The notes: a model not told the origin generated them from the sequence alone. DNA of 16,192 nt from Bacillota bacterium (GCA_023387635.1 JAEWHU010000172.1:1-16192); one strand, 5' to 3'. Shown: positions 1 to 7,762, counted from the first letter of the stretch. Numbers and translations are program-made.

Positions 1-551
1 GTGAAGACGTTCATGATGGACATGACCATGAGGAAGAATTTAATGCGCATGTGTGGCTTAACATGGATTATTACAGAATTCAAATTGAAAATGTTAAAAA
101 TGGGCTAATAAAATATAATGAAGACAATTCTGAGATTTATACGTATAATGCGAAAGAGTATGACAATAAAATTGCTGGGTTAAAAGACAATTTTATCAAA
201 ACTCTAGGTGATGTATCAGGCAATGAAGTGGTTATATTTCTTGATGCATTTGCCTACTTAGCTAAGGCGCTAGGATTAGAAGTAGTATATACTATTAATA
301 TGGATAATGAAACTTCCCTAAGTGCTGGAGAAATTGCTATGGTGGTTGATGAAATCAAAGAACATGATATTAAAGTATTGTTTACAGAAGAACAATATAG
401 TACAAGTATTGCAGAGAATATTGCAAATGAAACGGGTGCAAAGGTTTATATTATAGATTCTATTGTTCAAGGCTCTTTTGATAAAGATGGGTACATCAAT
501 GCAATGAATTATAACTTAGAAGTGATAAAAGAAGCATTAATAAGTAAATAG
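1..551 (+). CDS. ZnuA-type metal-binding lipoprotein/solute-binding protein, C-terminal part (5' end outside window)
   Basis: This is the substrate-binding subunit of a zinc or manganese ABC importer, expected to sit outside the membrane and hand metal to ZnuB. The frame is open from base 3, so the true start lies upstream. The visible part begins in a His/Asp/Glu-rich stretch (DVHDGHDHEEE), typical of the flexible loop of zinc-binding ZnuA proteins. It is followed by AHVWLN, which carries the second metal-ligand His of the family. Further on are the LSAGEI, FTEEQ and IIDSI motifs of the C-terminal lobe; the Asp in IIDSI matches the fourth ligand. The third ligand position (His of FHDAY in E. 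coli ZnuA, Glu in PsaA) reads Leu here (FLDAF, codon 240-242). It lies upstream of znuC and znuB with a 123-nt gap. Family assignment is firm; the actual metal is inferred from the His-rich loop. Confidence 0.9.
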   Translation, partial: EDVHDGHDHEEEFNAHVWLNMDYYRIQIENVKNGLIKYNEDNSEIYTYNAKEYDNKIAGLKDNFIKTLGDVSGNEVVIFLDAFAYLAKALGLEVVYTINMDNETSLSAGEIAMVVDEIKEHDIKVLFTEEQYSTSIAENIANETGAKVYIIDSIVQGSFDKDGYINAMNYNLEVIKEALISK

Positions 552-585
552 ACTTAAACTAACATAAGTGCTTAAATAACCGCGG

Positions 586-617
586 ATGAATTCGTATAAA
601 GTTCATATGAAATTCAT
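586..617. repeat. Inverted repeat between the znuA-like gene and znuC
   Basis: The arms at 586-597 and 605-617 can pair over 12 positions (one G-U) with one bulged A and a 7-nt loop; it contains the palindrome TTCATATGAA (602-611). No T-run follows, so it is not a classical terminator. It could be a metalloregulator operator or an intercistronic RNA hairpin that sets different levels of the binding protein and the transporter; the sequence does not decide between these. Confidence 0.5.
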
Positions 618-674
618 ACAAACAAAGAGTTTCCCAATTACCTAAGTATAAGTAGTAATAGAAAGGAAAATTTG

Positions 675-1466
675 ATGAGTCATAAGAAAATAGAAAAGGA
701 TAGTAGAAAATCTACTCCGAATATAAAGAGTGATCAAATTGCATGTGGCTTTCACTGTATAAAGACCAATAACATAAGTGTGAAGTATGGAAATAATGTA
801 ATATTAGAAGATATTAATCTTCATATACATTGTGGGAAACTAACCGTTATCATAGGGAGAAATGGAGCAGGAAAATCCACATTAATGAAAGCTATGCTTG
901 ATGAAATACCTCATGAAGGGGATATTTCATTTGTAGATATAAAAAATAATAGAATGCAAGATTTAAAAGTGGGATATGTTCCACAGAGTTTAAATATTGC
1001 TAAAAATACACCAACTAGTGTATATGATTTATTTGCATCCTTTATCAGTAATACACCTGTATTTTTAGTGAAAAAGAAAAAATTATATGAGCAAATAAAA
1101 GGTAGCCTTAGTGTATTTGAAGCGGAAGATTTAATAGATAAAGCTGTTTGCGATTTGTCTGGAGGGGAGTTGCAAAGAGTCTTATTATCCATTGCTTTAA
1201 CGCCAATACCAAATTTGTTATTACTAGACGAACCTATCTCTGGAGTTGATAGAAATGGAATGGAGTTGTTTTATAGTAATATAAATAAATTAAAGAAGAA
1301 TTATGATCTTGCTATTATTATGATATCTCATGATTTTGATTTTGTACGTAAATATGCGGATAATGTTATTCTATTAGATAAGACAATAAAATTAGAAGGA
1401 ACACCAAAAGAAGTACTAGAAAGTGAAGAATTTTACGCTGTATTTGGTGGCGAAAGAGGAGAATAG
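675..1466 (+). CDS. znuC: Zinc/manganese ABC transporter ATP-binding protein (ZnuC-like)
   Basis: This cytoplasmic ATPase powers metal uptake through ZnuB. From the ATG at 675 (263 aa) the motifs are: Walker A GRNGAGKST at about 61-69, Q-loop in GYVPQS at about 100-105, signature LSGGE at about 161-165, Walker B LLLLDE at about 181-186, D-loop SGVD just after, and H-loop His219 in IMISHD. The ATG is preferred over an in-frame TTG one codon upstream because AAAGGA (662-667) sits 7 nt before it. The first 30 or so residues are a polar extension before the ABC domain, longer than usual for the family. The stop is 2 nt before the start of the permease gene, so translation is probably coupled. The neighbours (ZnuA-type and ZnuB-type) fix the substrate class as zinc or manganese; zinc is more likely given the His-rich loop of the binding protein. 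Confidence 0.93.
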   Translation: MSHKKIEKDSRKSTPNIKSDQIACGFHCIKTNNISVKYGNNVILEDINLHIHCGKLTVIIGRNGAGKSTLMKAMLDEIPHEGDISFVDIKNNRMQDLKVGYVPQSLNIAKNTPTSVYDLFASFISNTPVFLVKKKKLYEQIKGSLSVFEAEDLIDKAVCDLSGGELQRVLLSIALTPIPNLLLLDEPISGVDRNGMELFYSNINKLKKNYDLAIIMISHDFDFVRKYADNVILLDKTIKLEGTPKEVLESEEFYAVFGGERGE

Positions 1467-1468
1467 GA

Positions 1469-2308
1469 ATGGATGTCATATATAATATATTAGAAACTAT
1501 CATACCTTTTTCATGGATGAAGTATGATTTTATGAAAAATGCTTTACTTGCTATCATAATAATAACACCCTTGTTCGGTATTTTAGGAACTATGATAGTA
1601 AATAATCGAATGGCTTTTTTCTCGGATGCATTAGGTCATTCTGCATTAACGGGTGTAGCCATAGGAATTGTACTTGGTGTTAGTAATACGAATCTATCTA
1701 TGATTGTCTTTGCAGTCATATTTGCTATGGTTTTAAATAAAATTAAACGAAGAAATACTATATCTACTGATACAATTATATCTGTATTCTCATCATTAAG
1801 CATAGCAATCGGTCTTGTTATATTATCTAAGGGTGGGAATTTCTCTAAATATTCAGCACTTTTAGTTGGAGATATTTTAAGTATAACTCCAGGGGAAATC
1901 TTATTGTTATTACTTATTTTTATCGTAACACTAATATTTTGGTACTTAGGATTTAATAAGCTTCATGCAATTAGTATGAATGAAACATTAGCTAAAAGTA
2001 AAAATATAAATGTTAAACTTATTGATAATGTATTTGTCATAATAATAGCACTTATCGTTATGCTATCAATAAAATGGGTAGGAATCTTAATAATAAATGC
2101 ACTTTTAATTCTACCAGCAGCATCAAGTCGAAATATTTCTAGCAATATGAGGGAATATCATTTGTTTTCCGTGATTATATCTATTTTCTCAGGTGTATTA
2201 GGACTTATATTATCTTTTTATAATAGTACTGCAACAGGACCTACAATCGTTATCATAGCTTCTATATTATTCTTTATCACTTTTAGTTTGAAACGCTTTG
2301 TAAAATAG
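1469..2308 (+). CDS. znuB: Zinc/manganese ABC transporter permease (ZnuB-like, ABC-3 family)
   Basis: This integral membrane subunit forms the metal channel and pairs with ZnuC. The 279-aa protein is almost entirely hydrophobic, with about eight or nine membrane segments. It carries the ABC-3 family signature near the N-terminus (NNRMAFFSDALGHSALTG, residues about 46-63), and the late segment IKWVGILIINALLILPAAS is the usual coupling-helix region of ZnuB/MntB proteins. A GAGGAGA ribosome site overlaps the end of znuC and the start lies 2 nt after the znuC stop, showing an operon. Length is normal for the family. No good terminator follows it, so some read-through into the next gene is possible, although that gene has its own promoter. 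Confidence 0.93.
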   Translation: MDVIYNILETIIPFSWMKYDFMKNALLAIIIITPLFGILGTMIVNNRMAFFSDALGHSALTGVAIGIVLGVSNTNLSMIVFAVIFAMVLNKIKRRNTISTDTIISVFSSLSIAIGLVILSKGGNFSKYSALLVGDILSITPGEILLLLLIFIVTLIFWYLGFNKLHAISMNETLAKSKNINVKLIDNVFVIIIALIVMLSIKWVGILIINALLILPAASSRNISSNMREYHLFSVIISIFSGVLGLILSFYNSTATGPTIVIIASILFFITFSLKRFVK

Positions 2309-2339
2309 ATATTGAATTTACAATAATTCCTATTACTCA

Positions 2340-2368
2340 TTGCATATCAAAAAGTTTCATATTATAAT
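2340..2368 (+). promoter_or_regulatory. Sigma-A type promoter for the YtvI-like gene
   Basis: TTGCAT (2340-2345) and a perfect TATAAT (2363-2368) are separated by 17 nt. Predicted transcription starts about 25 nt before the downstream ATG at 2402, giving a short leader with the ribosome site AGGAGA (2391-2396). Confidence 0.7.
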
Positions 2369-2401
2369 ATTGTTAAATAAGTGCGAAAATAGGAGATATT
2401 T

Positions 2402-3520
2402 ATGCCGAAGTGGAAGTTATATTTAAAAATTGTCGTTAATTTTATACTTTTCATATTATTAATATTATTAATGTTTCTGGTAGTGCCTAAGGTACTTAAA
2501 TTCTTTATGCCCTTTGTAATTGGATGGATTATCGCTATGATTGCCAATCCCCTTGTGAAGTTTTTAGAACAAAAGGTGAAGATAGTAAGGAAGCTTAGTT
2601 CAGCTATTATTATAATATCCGTTATAGTAGGAGTTATTGGAGTTTTATATACTTTACTATCTATTATAGTGAAAGAATCAATATCCTTATCCAATGATCT
2701 ACCTAAAATACTTTCCCAAATTCAGTTGGAATCTGAAGATTTATTTAACCGATTAAATAATATATACTCAACATTACCATCTTTTTTACAACAATTTATT
2801 GATAGTATTAGATTGGACTTTCAAAATACTAGTAATAGTATTGTATCTTCCGATTATTTGTCCTTTACTGCTGCAAGTTCTTTAGCTAAGAATGTTGCAG
2901 GGCGTGTTTTTTATTTAATCATTAGTGTACTATCAGCGTACTTTTTTATTACAGAAAGAGAAAGTATTGTAAAAAGTGCTAAAAATGTGGTACCTACAAA
3001 CATGATGGAGTATTATCAATTTGTAGCAAGTAATTTTAAAACTGCTGTCGGTGGATACTTTAAGGCTCAATTTAAAATTATGATAATAATGGTTGGAATT
3101 CTATTTATTGGACTTGAGATATTAAGTATTGATTATTCCTTTTTATTAGCTATAGGTATAGCCATCCTTGATTTTCTGCCATTTTTTGGGACGGGTTTTG
3201 TTTTGTGGCCATGGGCCATTATAGACTTTTTATTAGGAAATTATTATAGAGGAATAGGTTTGGGAGTTATCTATATATTATGTCAAGTGATTAAGCAAAT
3301 TCTACAGCCTAAATTGGTAGGAGATAGCATTGGCATCAGTCCGTTATCCACATTAATTTATATGTTTATTGGTTATAGAGTATTGGGAGTTCTAGGAATG
3401 ATAATAGGAATTCCAATAGGTATGATACTAACTAACTTTTACAGAGTTGGAATATTTGATAGATTAATACGTGGAGCTAAAATTATTTTACATGATCTAA
3501 ATGAATTTAGAAAGTTTTAG
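2402..3520 (+). CDS. ytvI: AI-2E family transporter, YtvI-like (sporulation integral membrane protein)
   Basis: This is a 372-aa polytopic membrane protein of the AI-2E transporter family (PF01594). The layout is typical: two N-terminal membrane helices (about 7-28 and 32-52) and a third (67-91), then a polar amphipathic segment of about 70 residues, then a cluster of helices from about 164 to 345. Conserved stretches include DFLPFFGTGFVLWPWAI (about 257-273), QPKLVGDSIGISPL (about 302-315) and the glycine-rich last helix pair. These resemble the YtvI subgroup annotated as a sporulation integral membrane protein, more than the autoinducer exporter TqsA. Its biochemical role is not established; transport of a small solute is the family expectation. 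It has its own promoter and an AGGAGA ribosome site 5 nt before the start. The subgroup name is less certain than the family. Confidence 0.85.
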   Translation: MPKWKLYLKIVVNFILFILLILLMFLVVPKVLKFFMPFVIGWIIAMIANPLVKFLEQKVKIVRKLSSAIIIISVIVGVIGVLYTLLSIIVKESISLSNDLPKILSQIQLESEDLFNRLNNIYSTLPSFLQQFIDSIRLDFQNTSNSIVSSDYLSFTAASSLAKNVAGRVFYLIISVLSAYFFITERESIVKSAKNVVPTNMMEYYQFVASNFKTAVGGYFKAQFKIMIIMVGILFIGLEILSIDYSFLLAIGIAILDFLPFFGTGFVLWPWAIIDFLLGNYYRGIGLGVIYILCQVIKQILQPKLVGDSIGISPLSTLIYMFIGYRVLGVLGMIIGIPIGMILTNFYRVGIFDRLIRGAKIILHDLNEFRKF

Positions 3521-3557
3521 TAATTATGTGGTAAATTATAGATAAAATCAAGGGTTG

Positions 3558-3583
3558 CGTGAATAAATATTAATTATTTCACG
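3558..3583. repeat. Imperfect inverted repeat downstream of the YtvI-like gene
   Basis: CGTGAA (3558-3563) pairs with TTCACG (3578-3583), and further A/T pairs can extend inwards. No T-run follows, so terminator activity is doubtful. It lies just upstream of the -35 box of the next gene, so an operator for the adjacent HTH-containing protein is an equally good reading. Confidence 0.4.
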
Positions 3584-3591
3584 AAATCATA

Positions 3592-3620
3592 TTGACCATT
3601 TTAGTAAAATTTAATATCAT
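3592..3620 (+). promoter_or_regulatory. Putative promoter of the HTH-Panacea gene
   Basis: TTGACC (3592-3597) and TATCAT (3615-3620) are 17 nt apart, each one base off consensus. A perfect TATAAT also occurs at 3626-3631 but has no -35 box at the right distance. The leader to the ATG at 3733 would be about 105 nt. Confidence 0.55.
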
Positions 3621-3732
3621 TTAGTTATAATAGTATGAATTTTGAGTATCTAATCTTAAGGTTTATAATTGATGAGAGATTATAGGGAGTACCGAATAAA
3701 GGGGAATACATTATACTGAAAGGGATTAAAGA

Positions 3733-4521
3733 ATGAAAGAAGAAAGACCGCAGAATAATTCGAATTCAATTGTTACTGGTGATGAAATCAAAAATATTCT
3801 TAATGATTATCATATAGGTAAAAAACCTTTAGCTAAACTATTAGGTTGGGGCGAAACCACTATTATTAGATATATAGAAGGAGATACTCCAACTACAGAA
3901 TATTCAAATAAACTTAGAGAAATTGCTAATGAACCTGCATATTATTATGACCTTTTACTAAAGAATAAAGATAATTTAACTAATGTGGCATTTCGTAAAA
4001 GTAAAAATGCAGTATTAGAAAAGTTAATGGAATCTAAAATCAGTTTAGTTGCCCAATTTATTGTACACTTAATAGACGGTGAAGTAGGAGCGCTATATAT
4101 ACAGGCAATCTTATATTATTCTCAAGCCTTTTCTTTAGCGTTATACGATAAGGAGCTATTTAGTGAGGATTATGGTGTAAATACAAGGAATATCCCTTAT
4201 GGCAAGATATATGAAAGTATGAGAAAATATGGCGTTACTGTACTTGAATTACCAAAAGACAGATTAACAGACGATGAAATGAATCTTATTAGGCATGTGA
4301 CAGAGGCAATTTCATGGTATGGTCCAAAAGGAATAAGAACAGCAATGGCAGTAGAGCGTGCGAATTTCCGAATATCAAGAGATAAGGATAATAATCGTAT
4401 TATATCAAAAGAAATAATCAAAAAATATTTTCAAGATGTATTAGTTCAATATGATATAAGTAACATAGGTGAGATTTATAAATATATCGATAAGAAAATT
4501 ATAGATATTAAACATAGATAA
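3733..4521 (+). CDS. HTH domain plus Panacea (DUF4065)-like domain protein, no toxin partner adjacent
   Basis: This 262-aa protein has two parts. Residues about 16-65 contain an HTH region in which LAKLLGWGETTIIRYIEG reads as the helix-turn-helix. Residues about 100-235 resemble the Panacea domain (DUF4065), with AILYYSQAFSLALYDKELFSEDY matching the family's LLYYAQ...PLF core. In known systems Panacea proteins act as antitoxins that neutralise very different toxins, or as proteolysis adaptors (SocA). The usual AWxxGPV motif after the core is degraded here (GVNTRNIPY), so this is a divergent member. The gene stands alone: 212 nt of non-coding DNA lie upstream and the next gene is convergent, so no toxin is visible. 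The ribosome site AAAGGGA (3719-3725) lies 7 nt before the ATG. It may be an orphan antitoxin, a transcription regulator, or both. Confidence 0.7.
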   Translation: MKEERPQNNSNSIVTGDEIKNILNDYHIGKKPLAKLLGWGETTIIRYIEGDTPTTEYSNKLREIANEPAYYYDLLLKNKDNLTNVAFRKSKNAVLEKLMESKISLVAQFIVHLIDGEVGALYIQAILYYSQAFSLALYDKELFSEDYGVNTRNIPYGKIYESMRKYGVTVLELPKDRLTDDEMNLIRHVTEAISWYGPKGIRTAMAVERANFRISRDKDNNRIISKEIIKKYFQDVLVQYDISNIGEIYKYIDKKIIDIKHR

Positions 4522-4598
4522 CTACTTAATACTTGGTAGTAAATAAGAACTTTATTTGAATATCTACTATGAAAAAACACTTTAGAAAATGAGAATAT

Positions 4599-4613
4599 CC
4601 AAGAGAACCTTGG
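4599..4613. repeat. Small hairpin between convergent genes
   Basis: A perfect 5-bp stem (CCAAG/CTTGG) with a 5-nt loop sits 7 nt before the main terminator stem. It may be part of the transcript end but has no T-run of its own. Confidence 0.35.
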
Positions 4614-4620
4614 AACTAGA

Positions 4621-4664
4621 AAACCGTAGTTGATACCCTTACTATCAACTACGGTTTCTTTTTA
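4621..4664 (+). terminator. Rho-independent terminator of the HTH-Panacea gene, possibly bidirectional
   Basis: A perfect 14-bp stem (arms 4621-4634 and 4644-4657) with a 9-nt loop is followed on the + strand by CTTTTT. On the minus strand the stem is followed by only a few T residues, so it may also end the convergent DUF2156 transcript, less efficiently. Confidence 0.9.
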
Positions 4665-4670
4665 ATAAGT

Positions 4671-5588
4671 TTATTTATTTTTTTGATATATATTATACTT
4701 GGTTTCTAATCTAATAGGATTATAAGAAAGTTTAGCTTTTCTAAGTCCTTCTTGCCCAAGATCATCTTCCCGGTTTACAATGATTGCATCAGGAAAAGAA
4801 TGTATTAGAAATTGCTGATTAATATAATTATATAGTCCAGGAATGGATGTATTAGCCTTTTCTATATGAATAAAAGCACAATTAATTTCAGGAGCATACG
4901 TACCAATGGAGTAGGCTTCTAGTTTGTCATCTACATAAACACCGCCCATACTACAATTAATAAGCCCACAATTTTGGAAAACCTTATTAATTCCTTCTTC
5001 TTCACTTCGTATGCTGTTATGATTATCTTCATAATCCCTATCAGCCAGCCATGTTTCATGAAAGGACTTTATCTCTACAATATCCTTACAGCTTAAGGTT
5101 TCATAACGATATCTACCTTCATAGCTTTTGAGGAAAGAGTTAAGATGATTCTTTTTCTTATGATAAGCTCTTCCACTTAAGGTTTTAAGCTTATTTGCAT
5201 CATAGATATAATCATAACTATCTCTAGCATCTTCAATTTCAAATTCTTCTAGGAAACCAGGAATGGTTTTAATAGTATCAAGAAAAGTTTGATCCATTAA
5301 AAACATATTGAGTGGTTTGTTTAGGGTATGATTCCAATATGCTTTTATCTCTAAAAACACAGATATAATGTCTTCTTCTTTACATAAAGGCATCATAGGA
5401 TTACCACCTTTTTTGCCGATTACATACATTAAAAAATTCTCATCATAATAATATTTAGTTTGATAATAATTTTCCCATATTAATTGGTTTACAAATTGTC
5501 TCTCTGAAGTGTATACAGGTCGTAGATTACTATAGTATTCCAAACGATTGGCATCTGCTATAGAAAAATCTCTAAGCTTAATATCCAT
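4671..5588 (-). CDS. DUF2156 domain protein (phosphatidylglycerol lysyltransferase C-terminal-like, GNAT fold)
   Basis: This 305-aa soluble protein shows the pattern of DUF2156 (PF09924), the tandem GNAT-like fold found alone in many clostridia and as the catalytic part of MprF-type aminoacyl-phosphatidylglycerol synthases. Supporting stretches are DYIYDANKLKTLSGRAYHKK (about 124-143), HLNSFLKSY just after it, and the C-terminal INREDDLG-like segment (here VNREDDLGQEGLRKAKLSYNP). There are no membrane helices, so it lacks the flippase half of MprF. It may transfer an acyl or aminoacyl group, but the substrate is unknown. It lies 67 nt downstream of typA on the same strand, with a weak terminator-like hairpin between them. 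The ribosome site is poor: GAAAGG lies about 14 nt upstream of the ATG, so translation may be low. Confidence 0.75.
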   Translation of the reverse strand: MDIKLRDFSIADANRLEYYSNLRPVYTSERQFVNQLIWENYYQTKYYYDENFLMYVIGKKGGNPMMPLCKEEDIISVFLEIKAYWNHTLNKPLNMFLMDQTFLDTIKTIPGFLEEFEIEDARDSYDYIYDANKLKTLSGRAYHKKKNHLNSFLKSYEGRYRYETLSCKDIVEIKSFHETWLADRDYEDNHNSIRSEEEGINKVFQNCGLINCSMGGVYVDDKLEAYSIGTYAPEINCAFIHIEKANTSIPGLYNYINQQFLIHSFPDAIIVNREDDLGQEGLRKAKLSYNPIRLETKYNIYQKNK

Positions 5589-5615
5589 ATGAAATATCCA
5601 AACCTTTCTTTTTTT

Positions 5616-5645
5616 AAAAGGGGCATGTAATTATACATTGCCCCT
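5616..5645 (-). terminator. Hairpin downstream of typA, probable leaky terminator
   Basis: Read on the minus strand, an AGGGGC...GCCCCT stem (plus positions 5619-5645, about 11 bp with one bulge and a 4-nt loop) is followed by only four T residues and then A residues. This would give partial termination and allow some read-through into the DUF2156 gene. Confidence 0.5.
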
Positions 5646-5655
5646 AAATTTATCC

Positions 5656-7488
5656 TTATTTACTATTTCTTTTTGATCTCATTCTAAGTGTTGGATCAAG
5701 TATTTTTTTACGTATTCTAATATTTAATGGTGTAATCTCAAGTAACTCATCTGTATCAATGAATTCTAGAGCTTGTTCAAGACTTAGTATTCTTGGTGTT
5801 GTTAATTTTAATGCATCATCTGCACCTGAAGAACGAGTGTTGCTAAGTTGTTTACGCTTGCATACATTTACTTCAATGTCTTCTGCCTTACCATTTTGAC
5901 CAATAACCATACCTGAATATACTTTAACACCAGCACCAATGAATAAGGTACCACGTTCTTGCGCATTGTAAAGTCCGTAAGTGATAGCTTCACCAGTCTC
6001 AAAAGCAATAATAGAACCTTGTTTTCTGTATTGGATATCGCCTTTATATGGGCCGTAACCATCAAATAAGGTATTAAGTATACCATTACCCTTAGTATCA
6101 GTCATAAACTCACCACGGTAGCCAATTAACCCTCTTGATGGAATGGAGAACTCAAGTCTTGCATATCCACCAGTTCCAGAAGTCATACCTTGCAATTCAC
6201 CTTTTCTTTGGCTTAAATTATCAATAACTGTACCAGTGAATTCTTCAGGTACATCTATAATGGCTTTTTCCATAGGTTCCAATTTATTGCCGTTTTCATC
6301 CTGTTTAAATAGAACTTCTGCTTTACTTACAGCAAATTCAAAACCTTCACGACGCATATTTTCAATTAGAACAGATAGATGAAGTTCTCCTCTACCAGAT
6401 ACTTTAAATGCATCTGTTTCAGCCGTTTCTTCAACTCTAAGACTAACATCTGTATTTAACTCACGTAATAAACGTTCTCTAAGATGTCTTGAGGTAACAT
6501 ATTTACCTTCTTGGCCTGCAAGTGGGCTATCATTAACAATAAATTGCATAGCAATGGTTGGCTCTGAGATTCTTTGGAATGGTATTGCTTCAACTTTGTC
6601 AGGAGAACATAGAGTATCTCCAATATGAATGTCTGCAATACCAGAGATTGCAACGATAGAGCCAATGGTAGCTTCAGTTACTTCAATTTTCTTAAGTCCT
6701 TCAAATTCATATAATTTACTTACTTTAACCTTATTACATTTATTAGGATCATGTGCATTTACTAATACAACATCTTGATTCACTTTAATAGTTCCTCTAT
6801 CAACTTTACCTACACCAATACGACCAACATACTCGTTATAATCAATAGTACTTATTAATACTTGGGTACTATCATCAGGATCACCAACAGTTGCTGGGAT
6901 GTGGTTTATAATGGTTTCGAATAATGGGACCATATTTTCTGGTGTAGTGTCTAGTTCTAATGTTGCAACGCCAGATTTTGCTGATGCATATACGAATGGG
7001 CAGTCAAGTTGTTCATCAGTAGCATCAAGATCCATAAATAATTCTAATACTTCATCAATAACCTCAGTAGGTCTAGCTTCTGGTCTATCTATTTTATTAA
7101 TACATACAATAACAGGTAGATCCATGTCTAATGCTTTTTTTAGTACAAATTTAGTTTGAGGCATTGGTCCTTCAAATGCATCAACAACTAATACAACACC
7201 GTTAACCATTTTAAGAACACGTTCTACCTCTCCACCAAAATCTGCATGGCCTGGGGTATCAATAATATTTATTTTAACACCGTTATAATTTACAGCAGTG
7301 TTTTTTGAAAGTATTGTAATACCACGTTCGCGTTCAATATCATTGGAGTCCATTACTCTATCTTCGACTGCTTGATTTTGACGAAAAGTCCCACTTTGCT
7401 TTAGTAATTCATCTACCAAAGTAGTTTTGCCGTGATCAACATGGGCAATTATTGCGATATTACGTACATCTTCTCTTGTTATTTTCAT
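5656..7488 (-). CDS. typA: Translational GTPase TypA/BipA
   Basis: A ribosome-binding GTPase of the EF-G/EF-4 class, which helps 50S subunit assembly and growth under cold or other stress. Length (610 aa) is normal. The G domain carries G1 AHVDHGKT (about 15-22), switch I RERGITI (53-59), G3 DTPGH (77-81), G4 NKID (131-134) and G5 SAKSG (169-173). A domain II beta-barrel, an EF-G III-like domain around SGRGELHLSVLIENMRREGFE, and the BipA-specific C-terminal region (SRGLIGYRGEFMTDTKGNGI, NTRSSGADDALKLTTPR) follow. EF-G domain IV is absent, as expected for BipA. The start is backed by AAGGAAG 7 nt upstream. It is transcribed away from the SSB-like gene, with a leader of about 145 nt if the promoter at 7639-7666 is right. 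Confidence 0.98.
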   Translation of the reverse strand: MKITREDVRNIAIIAHVDHGKTTLVDELLKQSGTFRQNQAVEDRVMDSNDIERERGITILSKNTAVNYNGVKINIIDTPGHADFGGEVERVLKMVNGVVLVVDAFEGPMPQTKFVLKKALDMDLPVIVCINKIDRPEARPTEVIDEVLELFMDLDATDEQLDCPFVYASAKSGVATLELDTTPENMVPLFETIINHIPATVGDPDDSTQVLISTIDYNEYVGRIGVGKVDRGTIKVNQDVVLVNAHDPNKCNKVKVSKLYEFEGLKKIEVTEATIGSIVAISGIADIHIGDTLCSPDKVEAIPFQRISEPTIAMQFIVNDSPLAGQEGKYVTSRHLRERLLRELNTDVSLRVEETAETDAFKVSGRGELHLSVLIENMRREGFEFAVSKAEVLFKQDENGNKLEPMEKAIIDVPEEFTGTVIDNLSQRKGELQGMTSGTGGYARLEFSIPSRGLIGYRGEFMTDTKGNGILNTLFDGYGPYKGDIQYRKQGSIIAFETGEAITYGLYNAQERGTLFIGAGVKVYSGMVIGQNGKAEDIEVNVCKRKQLSNTRSSGADDALKLTTPRILSLEQALEFIDTDELLEITPLNIRIRKKILDPTLRMRSKRNSK

Positions 7489-7542
7489 ATAGTACTTCCT
7501 TCCGTTGCGGGGTTTGTGATTCTGTTGTTCTAAAACTTTTCA

Positions 7543-7557
7543 TTTTATAATAAAATT
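7543..7557. repeat. AT-rich palindrome in the typA leader
   Basis: The arms ATTTTA and TAAAAT are separated by 3 nt. A second short repeat, GATTAT (7601-7606) with ATAATC (7623-7628), lies near the predicted start of the same transcript. Both are weak on their own but could fold in the long typA leader. Confidence 0.3.
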
Positions 7558-7638
7558 ACGATACATAAGATTTTATATATGTTAAGTTTAATATTAATAA
7601 GATTATTCGTATGAGAAACATGATAATCTAACTTAAGT

Positions 7639-7666
7639 ATTGTAACATATCAATGGGATTTTACAA
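7639..7666 (-). promoter_or_regulatory. Putative extended -10 promoter of typA
   Basis: Read on the minus strand: TTGTAA (7666-7661), 16 nt, then TACAAT (7644-7639) preceded by TGT, which gives an extended -10 (TGnTACAAT). It predicts a leader of about 145 nt. The rest of the gene-free stretch 7489-7876 shows short inverted repeats but no coding frame. Confidence 0.55.
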
Positions 7667-7741
7667 GTTTTTTTATTTGTAGACGTAATTTTCGTCATTT
7701 TGTCTGTCTCATAAAAAAATATTACACAAATATTAGGAAAT

Positions 7742-7762
7742 TTTTAGAATTTAATTCTAAAA
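7742..7762. repeat. Perfect 21-bp inverted repeat upstream of the SSB-like gene
   Basis: Two 10-nt arms (7742-7751 and 7753-7762) are perfect reverse complements around a single T; the core is TTAGAATT/AATTCTAA. It lies about 115 nt before the ATG. Size and symmetry suit a dimeric repressor operator. I could not find a convincing sigma-A promoter near it; TTGGAT (7789) with TATAAA (7810) has only 15 nt between the boxes. Confidence 0.5.

Noticed and set aside
672..674. TTG start for znuC one codon before the ATG
   Set aside because: The ATG at 675 has better spacing from AAAGGA and is the stronger start codon.
3672..3719. 15-codon frame (MRDYREYRIKGNTLY) in the leader of the HTH-Panacea gene, possible leader peptide
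   Set aside because: The ribosome site is weak and 10 nt away, and the stop overlaps the ribosome site of the real gene; nothing else supports translation.
6143..7159. Plus-strand open frames inside typA
   Set aside because: They lie fully opposite a well-conserved GTPase gene, and neither resembles a known protein.
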